Shown one piece after another: positions 32,813 to 43,672 of a DNA stretch of 64,000 nt. Origin of the DNA: Rosellinia necatrix (taxonomy: Eukaryota > Ascomycota > Sordariomycetes > Xylariales > Xylariaceae). Numbering within the stretch: the stretch's first letter is position 1; the number at the start of each line of letters is the position of its first letter. The notes beneath the pieces are model-generated. The model saw only the letters and a program-made list of their open reading frames with translations, was not told the origin of the DNA and made no database searches. The stretch covers positions 1,550,001 through 1,614,000 of the forward strand of contig JAGYVD010000009.1 of the NCBI GenBank assembly GCA_021209875.1. Direction: 5' to 3'. Position numbers and translations under genes: made by a program.

Positions 32813-34282
32813 ATGTCGTTGATAAACATGGTTTCAAAACTCTTTAATTTTCGACTAGTTGAACCAGAAAACTCAATCCGACTTGGAAGTTGGAATTCCG
32901 ATCGTAGAAAAGCCCGGTCCACCAGACATTGGCTATTTAGCCTTGAAGTGTTGTCATGGGTTCAATTCCTACTTCATATGATCTCGCTCATAATTATGTT
33001 TATTGAGTGGGATCGATCCCAAGCAACCGCATGCAAGTACTTGATAATCCTCATCGGCGCCAGCAATCTCTTTCTATATTTTGACGATATTGCATACCTC
33101 GAGAGGTTTGAAAGAAATAATCCGTTCCAGGATCGAAGGGTCAGTGTCACGACTCACGTTCACCTCGCTCTCGGCTTAAGTTTGTGCTGCGCTGCAATCT
33201 ACGGCTTCTCGAGGTTGAGCGTGTTTAGATGGGCCGTCTTTGTGTTGCTCGTGGTGCACATAGTAGACTCATGCGCCTGCGTTATCTGGATGAATGTTCC
33301 TAGCAATGACCAAGTATCCGACTTGCCAAATTGCACCCTCATTTCAGCAAACGACCAAGACGACGACGATCCCGTACCGGGCCTCATCGATCAATCATGG
33401 CTCTCGCAGCGTGCAAACCAAGAGACAACCCCCCTCCTATTAGCGGATAGCTCATCTGTAAGTGTCAAAGTTCTAAAAGTTGGTGTTTCTGCACGGCTGA
33501 AAGTAGTTTCTAACCGCTTGCTACCAGAATCAAGTTAATGGGTCCAATAATAGCCATACCTGTAATTCTAGAGAGACACAGATTCCTCGAGTCGCAAACA
33601 GCCCACACTCTAGGTCCACGGAGGATACTGTAAGCAAGGAATCTACAGGCTGTATGCGGTGAGACCACTTCGACTAATATCACACAGAGCGACAATCAAG
33701 AGTTCTGTGCAGGAATACACCCATCAATATTGCATCTTAAACCGGATGCAGGATTCCTTAATGTTTTCACATATATTGGACCATTGGTTTGCATCCTATC
33801 CGCACCCCAGATAGTTTGCAATATTTTGATTCTATATGACCATCCTGCTGTAGCCTCCAATTTAAGGTGAGCTGATCGCTTAACTGATACTATACGAGGA
33901 TGATAAGACTAACGTTATGTACTTTAGCTTCATCATATCCTCTATCCTGACTTCGTTCGGTGGCCTTACATGGGTGGGATCATACTACATCATTATCTCA
34001 CTCCGCGTGCCTCTAAACCACCGGTTTATCGGCCGCCTCACTTTTTTGGATGGTCTCGCAATTCAGACAGTGGTTCTTTCAATCGTCATACTCTTTATGA
34101 CAGCGCTGAGAGCCTCAGGTCTTTCAGCTAGTAATGCCCTCGAAATCGTACCTTTTCTTTGCTCATTTATAACTGGATTCTTACTGCTATTCGGTTTTGG
34201 GCCGTTATCAAAAAACGGTCACCAGGTTTTCCGGAGATTTACTTTTTCCTGGCCGTTCCAAACACCCGAAGGGTGGAATTAG
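32813..34282 (+). CDS. Eight-TM membrane protein of unknown family
   Basis: Four exons: 32813..33457, 33528..33629, 33688..33866, 33928..34282; 426 aa. Introns are 58-70 nt and all phases agree. Four TM segments lie in residues about 45-165. A polar, acidic loop of about 85 residues follows (contains DDDDP and Ser/Asn-rich parts, crossing two introns). Four more TM segments follow: VFTYIGPLVCILSAPQIVC, FIISSILTSFGG, AIQTVVLSIVILFM and FLCSFITGFLLLFGFG. I do not recognise the family; it resembles neither PTH11 nor MFS proteins. It is divergent from the HET-domain gene, so a role with it is possible but not shown. Confidence 0.68.
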
Positions 34283-35355
34283 GCCGACGCAGACATGCAC
34301 TATATATATTAGTGTATATGCTACTACGCACCATCAACGCCTAGTTCTTAAGTTCATACGATATGATCCTCTGACAGATTATCCCTCCAGCCATAGGTTA
34401 TAAGGAAAATATATATCATCGTCTCATAGCAACACAATTTAAGGAATTTAGGAGGGAAAGGAGCGTATAAAGCCAAAAGGATAGCAACATCATGACGTGG
34501 AAACCAACGTTGGGACGAGTAGTCTCAAAATATAACAAAGCGTTAGGAACACAGGGCCAGGGGCGAATTTAATTCAGGATACAATACTCTGCTACAATAA
34601 CGTTCCACTCTTGCTATCTACAGTATTGTCGGGGTTAGTACTACGGTATGATTCCGCGACACCAAGTATGGCTCCAAGGTCGATAAGGTCGAACAGGATC
34701 ACTCCCAACCCGCGAGGCTAGCCTAAGAAGTCTATATGCATATAAGCGCAGGCAGGTGCGTCCTAATATCCGAAGCTTGTCGACAGTGGACCATCAGTAC
34801 ATTATATTACATTATATGGCAGTATATTGTTCTGAGTTGGAGGTTGAAAGTCTGTACCTGATGTGTACCGACATATACTTGACGTACACTTAAGATATAT
34901 CGTGTATATGACCGATATAAATTTAACAACAGCAAATTGAAAAATTATCTCGAGCTATGTTGCCAGATTGTACTTGTCAGGTGTAGTTACCACACTACTA
35001 GCTGCCACCCGACACCTAGGGTGGTTGTAGTACTGGAATTGGGTGTATATAAGGACGTTCACGACCCTTTTGGGCCCTACAGGGTTCAGAAATAGCTTCA
35101 TTTCAAGATGACCAAGAGTCGCGCGAATAATCCAACGAGGTCTATTTGCGACTAGGAAATATGGGGTCAGAGTCTGTGCCAAACTCTTCCTGTAATACAC
35201 ATCAAGCTCTAACCTAAGGTAACACGGAAGTAGTGCATAAGCCGAGACCTCGGGACCAAAGGTTCCAACACTCAGACCTCGGTGTGACATGGCACGCGTG
35301 GACGGTGGGGTGGCAGAATGGGGTTGGTACGCAGGCCGGGTAAATATGGATAAAT

Positions 35356-35381
35356 GGGCGATGCCGGGTATCGATCCCGGG
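35356..35381 (-). other. tRNA-Ala-like 3' end (T arm plus acceptor strand), partial
   Basis: On the minus strand CCGGGATCGATACCCGG forms a 5-bp stem with a 7-nt loop, followed by CATCGCCC. This resembles the 3' end of fungal tRNA-Ala genes as I remember them. The upstream sequence does not give the matching GGGCGATG 5' acceptor strand or a good anticodon stem, so this is a fragment, not a tRNA gene. Confidence 0.35.
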
Positions 35382-35747
35382 AGTGCACTAGGCCGGTCGA
35401 CTCCTCAAAGCTGAGCATCATAGAAGGTAGTGCAATTTATATAAAAGGATATGATGATTGGGGGGGGAAAGTGTGTCTGAGATTTATTGTGCTGCAACTC
35501 AACCTAGATTACGGGGAACGTGAAGCACGAATTGCCCCTCAACACCAACAGCCAACCCCACGACACGGTATCCAGTCTTCAGATCATCCCAGCCTCTGTG
35601 TGGTGTATACCCAATCCAAGCCGCCGTAGGGGGTTTCTAACACTCGAATCAACTGGATAATAGAGTCTTGGATAACAGCTTGACGAGAGAAAAGGTGACA
35701 GAACAACACAAATATAAATTATAAAACATCCCGAGAGACCGCGACAG

Positions 35748-35769
35748 AAATATATATATATATATATAC
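35748..35769. repeat. (TA)n dinucleotide microsatellite
   Basis: About ten TA units, roughly 45-65 bp before the GH43 start codon. Confidence 0.85.
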
Positions 35770-35812
35770 ATAATAAAAGCGACAGGAAAAAAAAAAACAC
35801 AACACAAACAAA

Positions 35813-36871
35813 ATGCCACCACCACTAATAACCCACCTGTACACGGCGGATCCGTCGGCGCACGTGTTCGAGGGCCGGGTGTACATCTACCCCTCGCACG
35901 ACCGGGAGACGGACATCGCCTTCAACGACAACGGGGACCAGTACGACATGGCGGACTACCACGTGTTCTCGACGGGGTCCCTCGAGGGCCCGCCGTACGC
36001 GGCGGTGACGGACCACGGCGTCGTGCTGCGGGCGGCGGACGTGCCGTGGGCGTCGAAGCAGCTGTGGGCGCCGGACGCGGCGGCGTCGCGCGACGGCCGG
36101 CGCTACTACCTCTACTTCCCGGCGCGCGACCGCGCGGGCGTGTTCCGCGTCGGCGTCGCCGTCGGCCCCTCGCCCGCGGGCCCGTTCGCGCCGGACCCGG
36201 AGCCGATCCCGGGCAGCTTCAGCATCGACCCGGCGTCGTTCGTGGACCCGGACACCGGCGCCGCCTACCTGTACTTCGGCGGCCTCTGGGGCGGCCAGCT
36301 GCAGTGCTACCAGGGCACCGTGACCGTCCCCGGCGGCGGCGGCGGCGGTGAGGCTGGGGTTGTGGACGCCCATGGCGTCCCGGCCTTCGACGCCACCTGG
36401 CAGGGGCCCAAGGAGCCATCCGGCGCCGGCGTGGCCGCGCTATGTCCCAAGGTCGCACCCTTGGCGGACGACATGCGCCGGTTCGCGGCGCCGGCGCGGG
36501 ACCTCGTCATCCTGGCGCCCGAGACGGGCGAGCCCCTCGCCGCCGACGACCACGCGCGGCGCTTCTTTGAGGCCGCCTGGGTCCACAAGCGGCGCGGGCG
36601 GTACTACTTCAGCTACTCGACCGGCGACACCCACTTCCTCGTCTACGCCGTCGCCGACGACCCCCTCGGCCCCTTCACCTACGCCGGCCGCATCCTCGAG
36701 CCCGTCCTCGGCTGGACCACGCACCACTCCATCGTCGAGTTCGACGGCCGCTGGTGGCTCTTCTACCACGACTGCGAGATGAGCAAGGGCGTCAGTCACC
36801 TGCGGAACGTCAAGGTCGCCGAGCTGTTCTACGATGACGAGGGCAAGATTTTGCCGGTACAGGTCGAGTAG
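35813..36871 (+). CDS. Glycoside hydrolase family 43 (beta-xylosidase / arabinofuranosidase-like)
   Basis: Single exon, 352 aa, with no signal peptide, so probably intracellular. GH43 landmarks: the catalytic-base Asp in TADPSAHVFEG (D13), LWAPDAAASRDGRRYYLYF (85-103), the modulator Asp region SIDPASFVDPDTG, and the acid Glu in FFEAAWVHKRRGRYYFSYST. Later come GWTTHHSIVEFDGRWWLFYH and HLRNVKVAEL. The family removes xylose or arabinose units from hemicellulose oligosaccharides. The coding sequence is very GC-rich, against an AT-rich leader. Lack of introns and high GC leave bacterial origin possible, but neighbouring native genes share the same codon bias. Confidence 0.88.
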   Translation: MPPPLITHLYTADPSAHVFEGRVYIYPSHDRETDIAFNDNGDQYDMADYHVFSTGSLEGPPYAAVTDHGVVLRAADVPWASKQLWAPDAAASRDGRRYYLYFPARDRAGVFRVGVAVGPSPAGPFAPDPEPIPGSFSIDPASFVDPDTGAAYLYFGGLWGGQLQCYQGTVTVPGGGGGGEAGVVDAHGVPAFDATWQGPKEPSGAGVAALCPKVAPLADDMRRFAAPARDLVILAPETGEPLAADDHARRFFEAAWVHKRRGRYYFSYSTGDTHFLVYAVADDPLGPFTYAGRILEPVLGWTTHHSIVEFDGRWWLFYHDCEMSKGVSHLRNVKVAELFYDDEGKILPVQVE

Positions 36872-37108
36872 ACGTGAAGGCCTGGATCCGGAAAAATTAG
36901 TCGTTTTTGAATGTATATAGCTCGCAATCCCCGAAATGTTGATATTATTGTTTGATATATTATGGGTGACAAACCCAGTAGTGTGATTAACCACACAGGC
37001 GATTGCGTTTTAGGCATTCTCAATTAAATGTTCTACATCGTATTTCCTTTCTTTGAAATATCTGCATCGTTAAACCCCTAAACTCGATATCTCGTCATTA
37101 AAATTTTA

Positions 37109-40100
37109 TCAAATCTCCACCACGCCTGATGTGAGTCGTCTCAGGACGTCTTCGTATCTCCCAGGACTGTGATCCGTCAACATGCTGGAACCAAAACGCA
37201 CTTCTCGGAAATGGGCCTCGACATCCCGGACGTATTTCAAGACAATCCGTGTAGCCGGCCTGCCGATGTCCTCGATAGCCTCTTGCGTAAATGCATCTCT
37301 TCTCATTACCGCCGTGCTCTCAACCTTGAAAACTTCGCCCGGCGGGAGAAGTTTGGGGTTCATCATGCTAGCGCGCAGCGTCTTCAGCGCTACAAACCCC
37401 CAGTGTTCGTCATCCTCGTTCGTGTGACCCGTCAAATTACCGTACCATTTGTCTGCCAGCCCGGAACGTAATCCTTCCCAAACACGTCGCTTGACCTCCG
37501 CCTTGGCTTCGCTGTTGTCAGTTTTGAATGCCAAGGCCAACGCTTGGAAATCATGCAGAACACCTAACGAAAGATAAGGAACCATGTCATTCCCGTGAAT
37601 CGTACTGGTTATTAAACCCCGAGTCGCTTTTTGAAGAGATGGCGACATCGTGGCTGGTGGGCCGTAAGCATATACGTGAATAGGTCTACCAGATGGCAAA
37701 CATATGTTTGTTGGTATTCCGAATGGGCCGGTATCGTTCAACAGTTTTGTGTGTTCCGTAGCAGAGGTCAGAAACCCGGCCCCGCCTAGCGAAGGCTCAG
37801 CCAACATGACACCAAGTAGGGCAGTAACTGCGCCGCCTAGCGAGTGACCACACAGAACTAGCCCATAATCGGGGTACTCCTCCAGTGCCACCTTGATTGT
37901 GACCATCACCCGTCCGTCACCACCATACAACAGCCGCCGAGCGGATGCGTGGATTCCCTTATGAACCTTGTACATTTTACCTCTCCAGATTAAATCGTCA
38001 TACTCACACATCATGTCGGCGAGAACATCTTCGAATCCTAGAGTCCCTCTACATGTGAGGACGACAGCTTTGGATTCTTCGTCGAGAGTCACAGTGTGGA
38101 CGAGTGGTACGCCAGTGTCGGTAGCGCCTGTAGAGTCGGAGCCGCCTTGTGGATCAACGAAAGATGCAAGTAGAATACTGTCAGGTGGTAATTTTGCATG
38201 ATGGGCAAAAGAACGAACATCATAGTGAATCTCATCCGCCATTTCCTGAGTGGGTCGGTCTTTGGATATGCCCATAAGTTTCAGGAAGTTATATCCGTAG
38301 ACCGCCGATGCATATCGACTATATCGAGTGACATTCCGTAAAAAGTGAAAATCAGGGAACATGCCTCTAACACCTCCAGATCGCCGCAAGTAATCCAGAG
38401 CCATCGAATCGCCATAAACACTTTTTGGGTGAAAAGAAGAAATGACAAGCGATGACTCGGAATTCTGGGTTCCAAGTGTATATATACTAGGAGCATACCC
38501 ACTCGGCGGACGTGAAGTTGTTTGATGACGAGGATGTCGGGGCGATGGTGGGCCTAATCCGACCCCGTAGGCTTGATCCTGTTTGGAAATACCACTGGCA
38601 GTCATTTTCTCGTTTTGATGAGGCGGTGATGGAGACTGGCTACCATAGGAGCGAATAGAGATTGCACCCGTCAAGGATACGGCCGAATTCCGCCGTTGAT
38701 CCTGAGCTAAGAGAACAGGTGATCTAGCGCGAGTATTAAACTGTGTGGTATTCCCAATAGATCCCAAATCTCTAGATGAGAAATAGTTTGGGTTGCCCCG
38801 TTGTGGTGCTCGAGGTGCCTCGCGACCCCGTATTATGCTGGAGGTCCTCTCGGGCACTGGAGTCTTAAGAAGCCCACGCTGGGGCTTATTGGGAGGAGAC
38901 TTTTGGCTGCCCCAAACGGGCTTCAGACTCAATCTTGATTTGGTAGCGGTGAGATTATCCGAGCTAGAATCACGACTGAGGGAGGTGGGAGGTGCTAGAG
39001 TATGTTCTTTCCTGAGTACGCTTTTAATGCCACTCTTTTTTTCACCGCGTTTGGACAAGTGAGCATCTTGTTTCTTCTGTACTTTTCTGCTGAGGAGTCC
39101 AGCGCCGCCAGAGGCAGCCTGGATAGTAGGACTTTTGGGAGTTTTGCGAGGGGCGTCTAACGGTGTTCGTGTCCTTTTTTGGTTTGCTGTACGTTCGCTT
39201 CGATCATCTACTATATTCGTAGAAGATAGTTTGTTCTGCGACCCGTCGCCCGATCTGGAGGATTCACTGGACACCGATTTAGCTAAACGTGGGGGGTTCT
39301 CGTTCAAATTATTGCGATATCCTTTAATCAGAGGTGTGGCGACTGGGCGTTGAAGTTTCGGGGATACCGGTAGAGAAACGTCACATTTCTGGGAAACTAA
39401 ACTGGCTGGCGAATTCGGTGGTCCACCATTCTCGTTATCAAGTTCCTCTACCGAAGACCGAGCGGTGTTATCATCCCCGCCACCCATTGGCAAGTTCCGC
39501 ACTCTATTCCGAGTGACCTTGTACACTACTCGATAATCCGAAGCCTGTCCCCGACCGCTTCGGGATGACTGGTAGGGATCGCTGACTTCGCTCTGGACGA
39601 GGCCGAGGCTAGGAAAGGACGGAATAGATATGCCGGGTGCCCCAGTGATATCGACAGTAATCGTCTTGGTGGTCACGGTCGATGTGGATATGGATACCTT
39701 GGCATCTTGCGGTAGCGATTTCGTAATCTGTTTCTTAAGCCGGAGTTCAAGTAAGTCGTCTTCCTCATCCGTGCTATTCCCCCGCAAATTATGCTGCTCA
39801 AGCGGCCCAGCGGCGTCGTCTGCATCGTTCGCCTTTGGGGGCTGGGCTCTAGTCGCATTGCGAACACCATCGTGAAGCGCATCAATTCGCTCTCCGTCGT
39901 TGAGAACGATCACATCCCATATGATCTCATCGTGTCCTAAGCGCCGGGATTCTTCTTGCATCATCTTGCGACACTTATTCTGGAGGTAAGCGAGGCCACA
40001 AAGCCCGAGAACCAAGTCCATTACACCAACCCTCTCGCCTTCCACGCCAGTTGCTGGGTTCTGGAACTCTCGCCGAACGAGAGTAATGATACTCGCTATG

Positions 40101-40621
40101 GCCCTGGATGAATCAGTTGACCCAAAAAACTGGTCGAGCACAGACAAGAGCAGCTGGGAGACTTGTGAAGCGGTAGAGGCAGTGGTCCCGGCGGCGTGGA
40201 AGCCAGCGGCGGTCCAGAATACAAGCCGCGACATAGTCTGATGTAAGCTTTCCAGGCTCATTTCCAACACAGATTCAGCACGGGCGCGGGCCAGGTCTGA
40301 CGGGGAGCCTGCAAAGACATCCCGGCCAGCCCTGTTCAGGATGGCATCGAGAGCATCTCTACCTAATTCGAGGGTAGAAAGAGTGGTCAGCTTGGCAACC
40401 CCAAAGCCAAACCCTCCGATGGTAGTGCTGATACGGAGGGCAAACGAAGTCGACCTCGTCGCAAAGCTCACGATGTTTGCGACGGGACTTGGTAGAAGCG
40501 TACCAGCCAGCGGCGGCGGAGTCGGGCTTTCCTGAGAAACACCATCATCGTCGTGGTCATGATACAAGGGTACAAGGCCGTTTGACTGCTCTGTTTCATC
40601 GACGGCGGTGTCGATGTCCAT
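37109..40621 (-). CDS. Class 3 lipase, large (sn1-diacylglycerol-lipase-like)
   Basis: Single exon, 1170 aa from the ATG at 40621. An in-frame ATG at 40828 would add 69 residues that look like translated leader, though they include a hydrophobic stretch, so the start is not settled. The N-terminal part (about 20-290) has amphipathic and hydrophobic helices with VARSTS-like repeats. A long Ser/Pro/Arg-rich disordered region covers about 330-750. The catalytic alpha/beta-hydrolase region follows, with VLTCRGTLGFEDVLADMMCEY and the nucleophile elbow LVLCGHSLGGAVTALLG (Ser near 925), then HVYAYGPPATMSP and GNDMVPYLSLG. Relatives hydrolyse diacylglycerol at membranes. It is convergent with GH43 and well conserved across ascomycetes as I remember them. 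Confidence 0.85.
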   Translation of the reverse strand: MDIDTAVDETEQSNGLVPLYHDHDDDGVSQESPTPPPLAGTLLPSPVANIVSFATRSTSFALRISTTIGGFGFGVAKLTTLSTLELGRDALDAILNRAGRDVFAGSPSDLARARAESVLEMSLESLHQTMSRLVFWTAAGFHAAGTTASTASQVSQLLLSVLDQFFGSTDSSRAIASIITLVRREFQNPATGVEGERVGVMDLVLGLCGLAYLQNKCRKMMQEESRRLGHDEIIWDVIVLNDGERIDALHDGVRNATRAQPPKANDADDAAGPLEQHNLRGNSTDEEDDLLELRLKKQITKSLPQDAKVSISTSTVTTKTITVDITGAPGISIPSFPSLGLVQSEVSDPYQSSRSGRGQASDYRVVYKVTRNRVRNLPMGGGDDNTARSSVEELDNENGGPPNSPASLVSQKCDVSLPVSPKLQRPVATPLIKGYRNNLNENPPRLAKSVSSESSRSGDGSQNKLSSTNIVDDRSERTANQKRTRTPLDAPRKTPKSPTIQAASGGAGLLSRKVQKKQDAHLSKRGEKKSGIKSVLRKEHTLAPPTSLSRDSSSDNLTATKSRLSLKPVWGSQKSPPNKPQRGLLKTPVPERTSSIIRGREAPRAPQRGNPNYFSSRDLGSIGNTTQFNTRARSPVLLAQDQRRNSAVSLTGAISIRSYGSQSPSPPHQNEKMTASGISKQDQAYGVGLGPPSPRHPRHQTTSRPPSGYAPSIYTLGTQNSESSLVISSFHPKSVYGDSMALDYLRRSGGVRGMFPDFHFLRNVTRYSRYASAVYGYNFLKLMGISKDRPTQEMADEIHYDVRSFAHHAKLPPDSILLASFVDPQGGSDSTGATDTGVPLVHTVTLDEESKAVVLTCRGTLGFEDVLADMMCEYDDLIWRGKMYKVHKGIHASARRLLYGGDGRVMVTIKVALEEYPDYGLVLCGHSLGGAVTALLGVMLAEPSLGGAGFLTSATEHTKLLNDTGPFGIPTNICLPSGRPIHVYAYGPPATMSPSLQKATRGLITSTIHGNDMVPYLSLGVLHDFQALALAFKTDNSEAKAEVKRRVWEGLRSGLADKWYGNLTGHTNEDDEHWGFVALKTLRASMMNPKLLPPGEVFKVESTAVMRRDAFTQEAIEDIGRPATRIVLKYVRDVEAHFREVRFGSSMLTDHSPGRYEDVLRRLTSGVVEI

Positions 40622-40828
40622 GGTTCCGAGTAGTTCGCGCACGGGGCCGTCAAGGTGACGAGTTCGGGGCAGTTGACGGGAACCGTTGACCAGGGCGGGG
40701 AGACGATGTGTTAAGACGGGTGATATAGTGGTTAGCAATAACAAGAGAGGATATATGAACCGGAATGTCAGGCATGACGTGCAGGAATGCGTGGCGCGCG
40801 ACAAGAGCAGTGGCACCTTTGACGACAA

Positions 40829-43090
40829 ATAGCGGAGTCAGGATCGAACCGTAGAGGTCAATGATATTAGCCGACTTCTGTCAACTTCTGATTATTTTAT
40901 TTTGTCTTACATTTCCCGTTCTTTCTTGTCGTTGGTCAGAGCCCGATGATGGTAGAGCCCGATGTTGGACGGTGTCCTGGAGGTACGTCTGCACTTACAA
41001 TTACACTTACACTCTAGGAGGGAGTGGAGATGGTTTCGAGGACAGCAGCCAAAAAGTATGCAGAGTTCAAGCAAGATCAAATGTAAAGGCAAATTTTGAA
41101 GGCTTCGGGCTACGAGTCATCTTCTGGAGCTGGTGTAGAACGCAACTCACCCCGCGATTTCTAAGGGTATAATAACCTGGTCACCCTTGTTTTAACTTTT
41201 TTCTTGCATGTGACTATCTGTTGTGTGATGTTGGTCAGTAAGTACCTAGGTAGGTATTCGCCTCCCTCGGTCCCTCCAAGGTAGGCAGTGCAACAGGCCT
41301 ATCTATCAGCGTATCTACCTTAGGTGGGTTAGACAGTCTAGGTAGTTTATGTTCCCGACCTAACTAACCAGATTCAAAAGAACAATTGGGTTAGAAGGTG
41401 ATTAAACACATATATATACGCACTTATAAGCTACGTGACTGGTCTCCCGTTCACACAGGGTTTTCTAATGGTGATCGTCGAATGTACGGAATCTAGGTGC
41501 AAGGAAAGCTGAAACCCAATTGAGACCAAGGATAGCGACGACTACCTAATTTAAGAGAGAGAAACAAGAACCCATTCCGATTTGCCAAGCAGGAACTAAA
41601 CCTTGCACAGCATTCAACAAGACACACAACATATCAGTGTCTGTGTCTGCACACATGTTGGAGACAGGAAACCCCCTGTCCAATATATTCATGGCATTTA
41701 AGTCTACCTGCAAGTGCTGTGCCTATGTGATCTACATGCATGGCATATAAGTCGTTACCTAAGCAAGTCATCAAGGGAAGAAGAGAAGGGAATTCCGCCT
41801 AGAGCCAGGCCAGCACTAACAATCACAGTACACTAGTGCTCCCTACTATTAACTACCCCGATCGATGCCTGGCCTGGCGTTCGATGCGCTGCAGAGTACA
41901 CTACCTGTGCAGTTAAGCTATGCACACCACCTGCGGATCGGTCACCGTCCATTATTGGAGTGTTCCCGGTAAGTAGTGCAGGATCTATATTAGCGACGTC
42001 GTAGTCCCATTTGTCTAGCCCTTATCTAGACATGTTACGTCGGGTATGACGATATACGATGTGACCGATAATAATGCAGCATCGAATTCATCAGCACTTT
42101 GCAGTAACAATACCCCGATGAATAAGTGCGTGCTAATGATGATAGCGATGATAAGTTTGAGCCACTTTTCAGAAGACCCAGCAGACCCAGCAGTTGGCTA
42201 TGATAAGTCAGACTCATCTCCTTCATGCATGCCTACCCCAACATGAGAAGAGCTTTATATACCATCTACCTACTACGTAGTAAGTATGTAGTGTGTGTAT
42301 GTGGTATGTAGGTCTTCACAGGGGTGAGCTGGGATAGGGTGAGAAAGACGTGCTATTCTTAGCGAATCCCCTCCGTCCTCCCCCCGGGTCGGCTCAGCTC
42401 CGCCTGCGGCTTCACTGCACACTACCAAGGCTAGACCGCCTGGAGTCCACTGTGGACTCTGCCGGCTCCCACTAGCGTCTGCGTATTGAGGCTAAGTTCC
42501 CCTGCAGCCCGCCGACACGTAGGGGCACGATACGGTGTTTTGGCCGCTGATAGGCTCAATCGTTGGGCACACGAGGTACCTAACTTACCGACCACACGCG
42601 TAAGAGGTACCCAAGGTACCCTTTGACGTACCTCATCAACCCGCAAACCGGCCAGCTCGTATTCCCTGTTCATTAAGGGCGTTGTCTACTTACCTAGGTA
42701 GGTATGTTGTTGTTAAAGCCGATTATTTGCTGCTTGCTTGCTTGCTTCCTTCCTTGAAAAAAGGTCAGCTCCGTCTCTCCTCGGCCCTCCCTTCTCGCCA
42801 GATCTCCTCGTCATATCATCAGCAATCTGTGTCTCCATTCAATTGGCCATCAACCGTCCCCTTCTACCCCCCCTTCTTTATCCCTCTTCCGACAATTAGG
42901 TTTTGGCTTCAGAGGCAGGACAGAAACATCCTTCCCCACCAATTCTCCATCCATCCACGCATCTATCACTCCTTATCCTGGTCCATCGGTCGGTCTCCTC
43001 GGTCTCCTCGATCTCTCTCCTCGGCCCCTCTCCTCGATCTCTCTCCTCAATCTCTCCCCTCGCACCATCGACTTTCCTCCCGTCTTTAAC
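40829..43090. promoter_or_regulatory. Long divergent intergenic region, lipase / GNA1
   Basis: About 2.2 kb with no supportable gene. Several CCTAGGTA-type palindromic repeats occur near 41245-41350 and 42690-42710, and a GCTT array near 42730. The last 350 bp before 43091 are strongly pyrimidine-rich (TCTCTCCTCGG-type repeats), typical of an active fungal promoter or leader. Confidence 0.5.
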
Positions 43091-43672
43091 ATGTCGGAAG
43101 AACAGGGGCTCTTCTCCTCCGAGCTCATCGCGCCCCACGTCGCAGCCGAGCTTCCAGATGGTTATATCGCCCGCTCCCTACGTCTCTCCGATTACGATGC
43201 CGGTTTCCTCGATTGCCTGAGGGTCCTCACCACCGTCGGCGAGATCTCCAAACAGGCCTTCGACGAACGATTCAATTGGATATTATCACAAGATACGTAC
43301 TACATACTAGTCATCGAAGACACGACCACTGGAAAGGTCGTTGGTACTGGTAATCTCCTCGTCGAGAGGAAATTGTAAGAGCATCTGAGCCAATCGCGTA
43401 TGGCCGAGAAAATACAGTTGCTAATTGAGCCGGTCAATAGCATCCATAGCCTAGGACTCGTCGGTCACATCGAAGATATCGCCGTCGCGAAGGATCAACA
43501 AGGCAAGAAGCTCGGGCTTCGCCTCATCCAGGCCCTCGATTTCATCGCCGAAAAGGTTGGCTGCTACAAGACCATCCTCGATTGCAGCGAAGCGAACGAG
43601 GGTTTCTACGTCAAGTGCGGTTTTAGGCGCGCCGGCTTGGAGATGGCTCACTACTACGAAAGTAAGAAGTGA
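43091..43672 (+). CDS. GNA1: Glucosamine-6-phosphate N-acetyltransferase
   Basis: Two exons: 43091..43374, 43441..43672; 171 aa, 66-nt intron, in phase. A compact GNAT protein: DGYIARSLRLSDYDAGFLDC at the start, VVGTGNLLVERKFIHSLGLV across the splice, GHIEDIAVAKDQQGKKLGLR (acetyl-CoA pyrophosphate loop QQGKKLG), then LDCSEANEGFYVKCGF. These are the hallmarks of Gna1. It transfers acetyl from acetyl-CoA to glucosamine 6-phosphate in the UDP-GlcNAc pathway, feeding chitin, GPI anchors and N-glycans. Length fits the family. Promoter and leader are pyrimidine-rich. Confidence 0.93.

Larger units (their letters stand above)
34283..35812. other. Intergenic region with tRNA-like arm and AT repeat
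   Basis: No protein gene supported. Contains a tRNA-like T arm at 35356-35381 and a (TA)n tract at 35748-35769, then the A-rich leader of the GH43 gene. Confidence 0.5.

Noticed and set aside
40820..40860. GGTTCGATCC-like string on the minus strand, suggesting a tRNA T arm
   Set aside because: The flanking bases do not form a T stem, and no D or anticodon arm is found upstream.
42690..43090. Pyrimidine-rich open frame of 135 codons upstream of GNA1
   Set aside because: Tandem TCTCCTCGG-type promoter/leader sequence; no conserved protein features, and it overlaps the GNA1 start.
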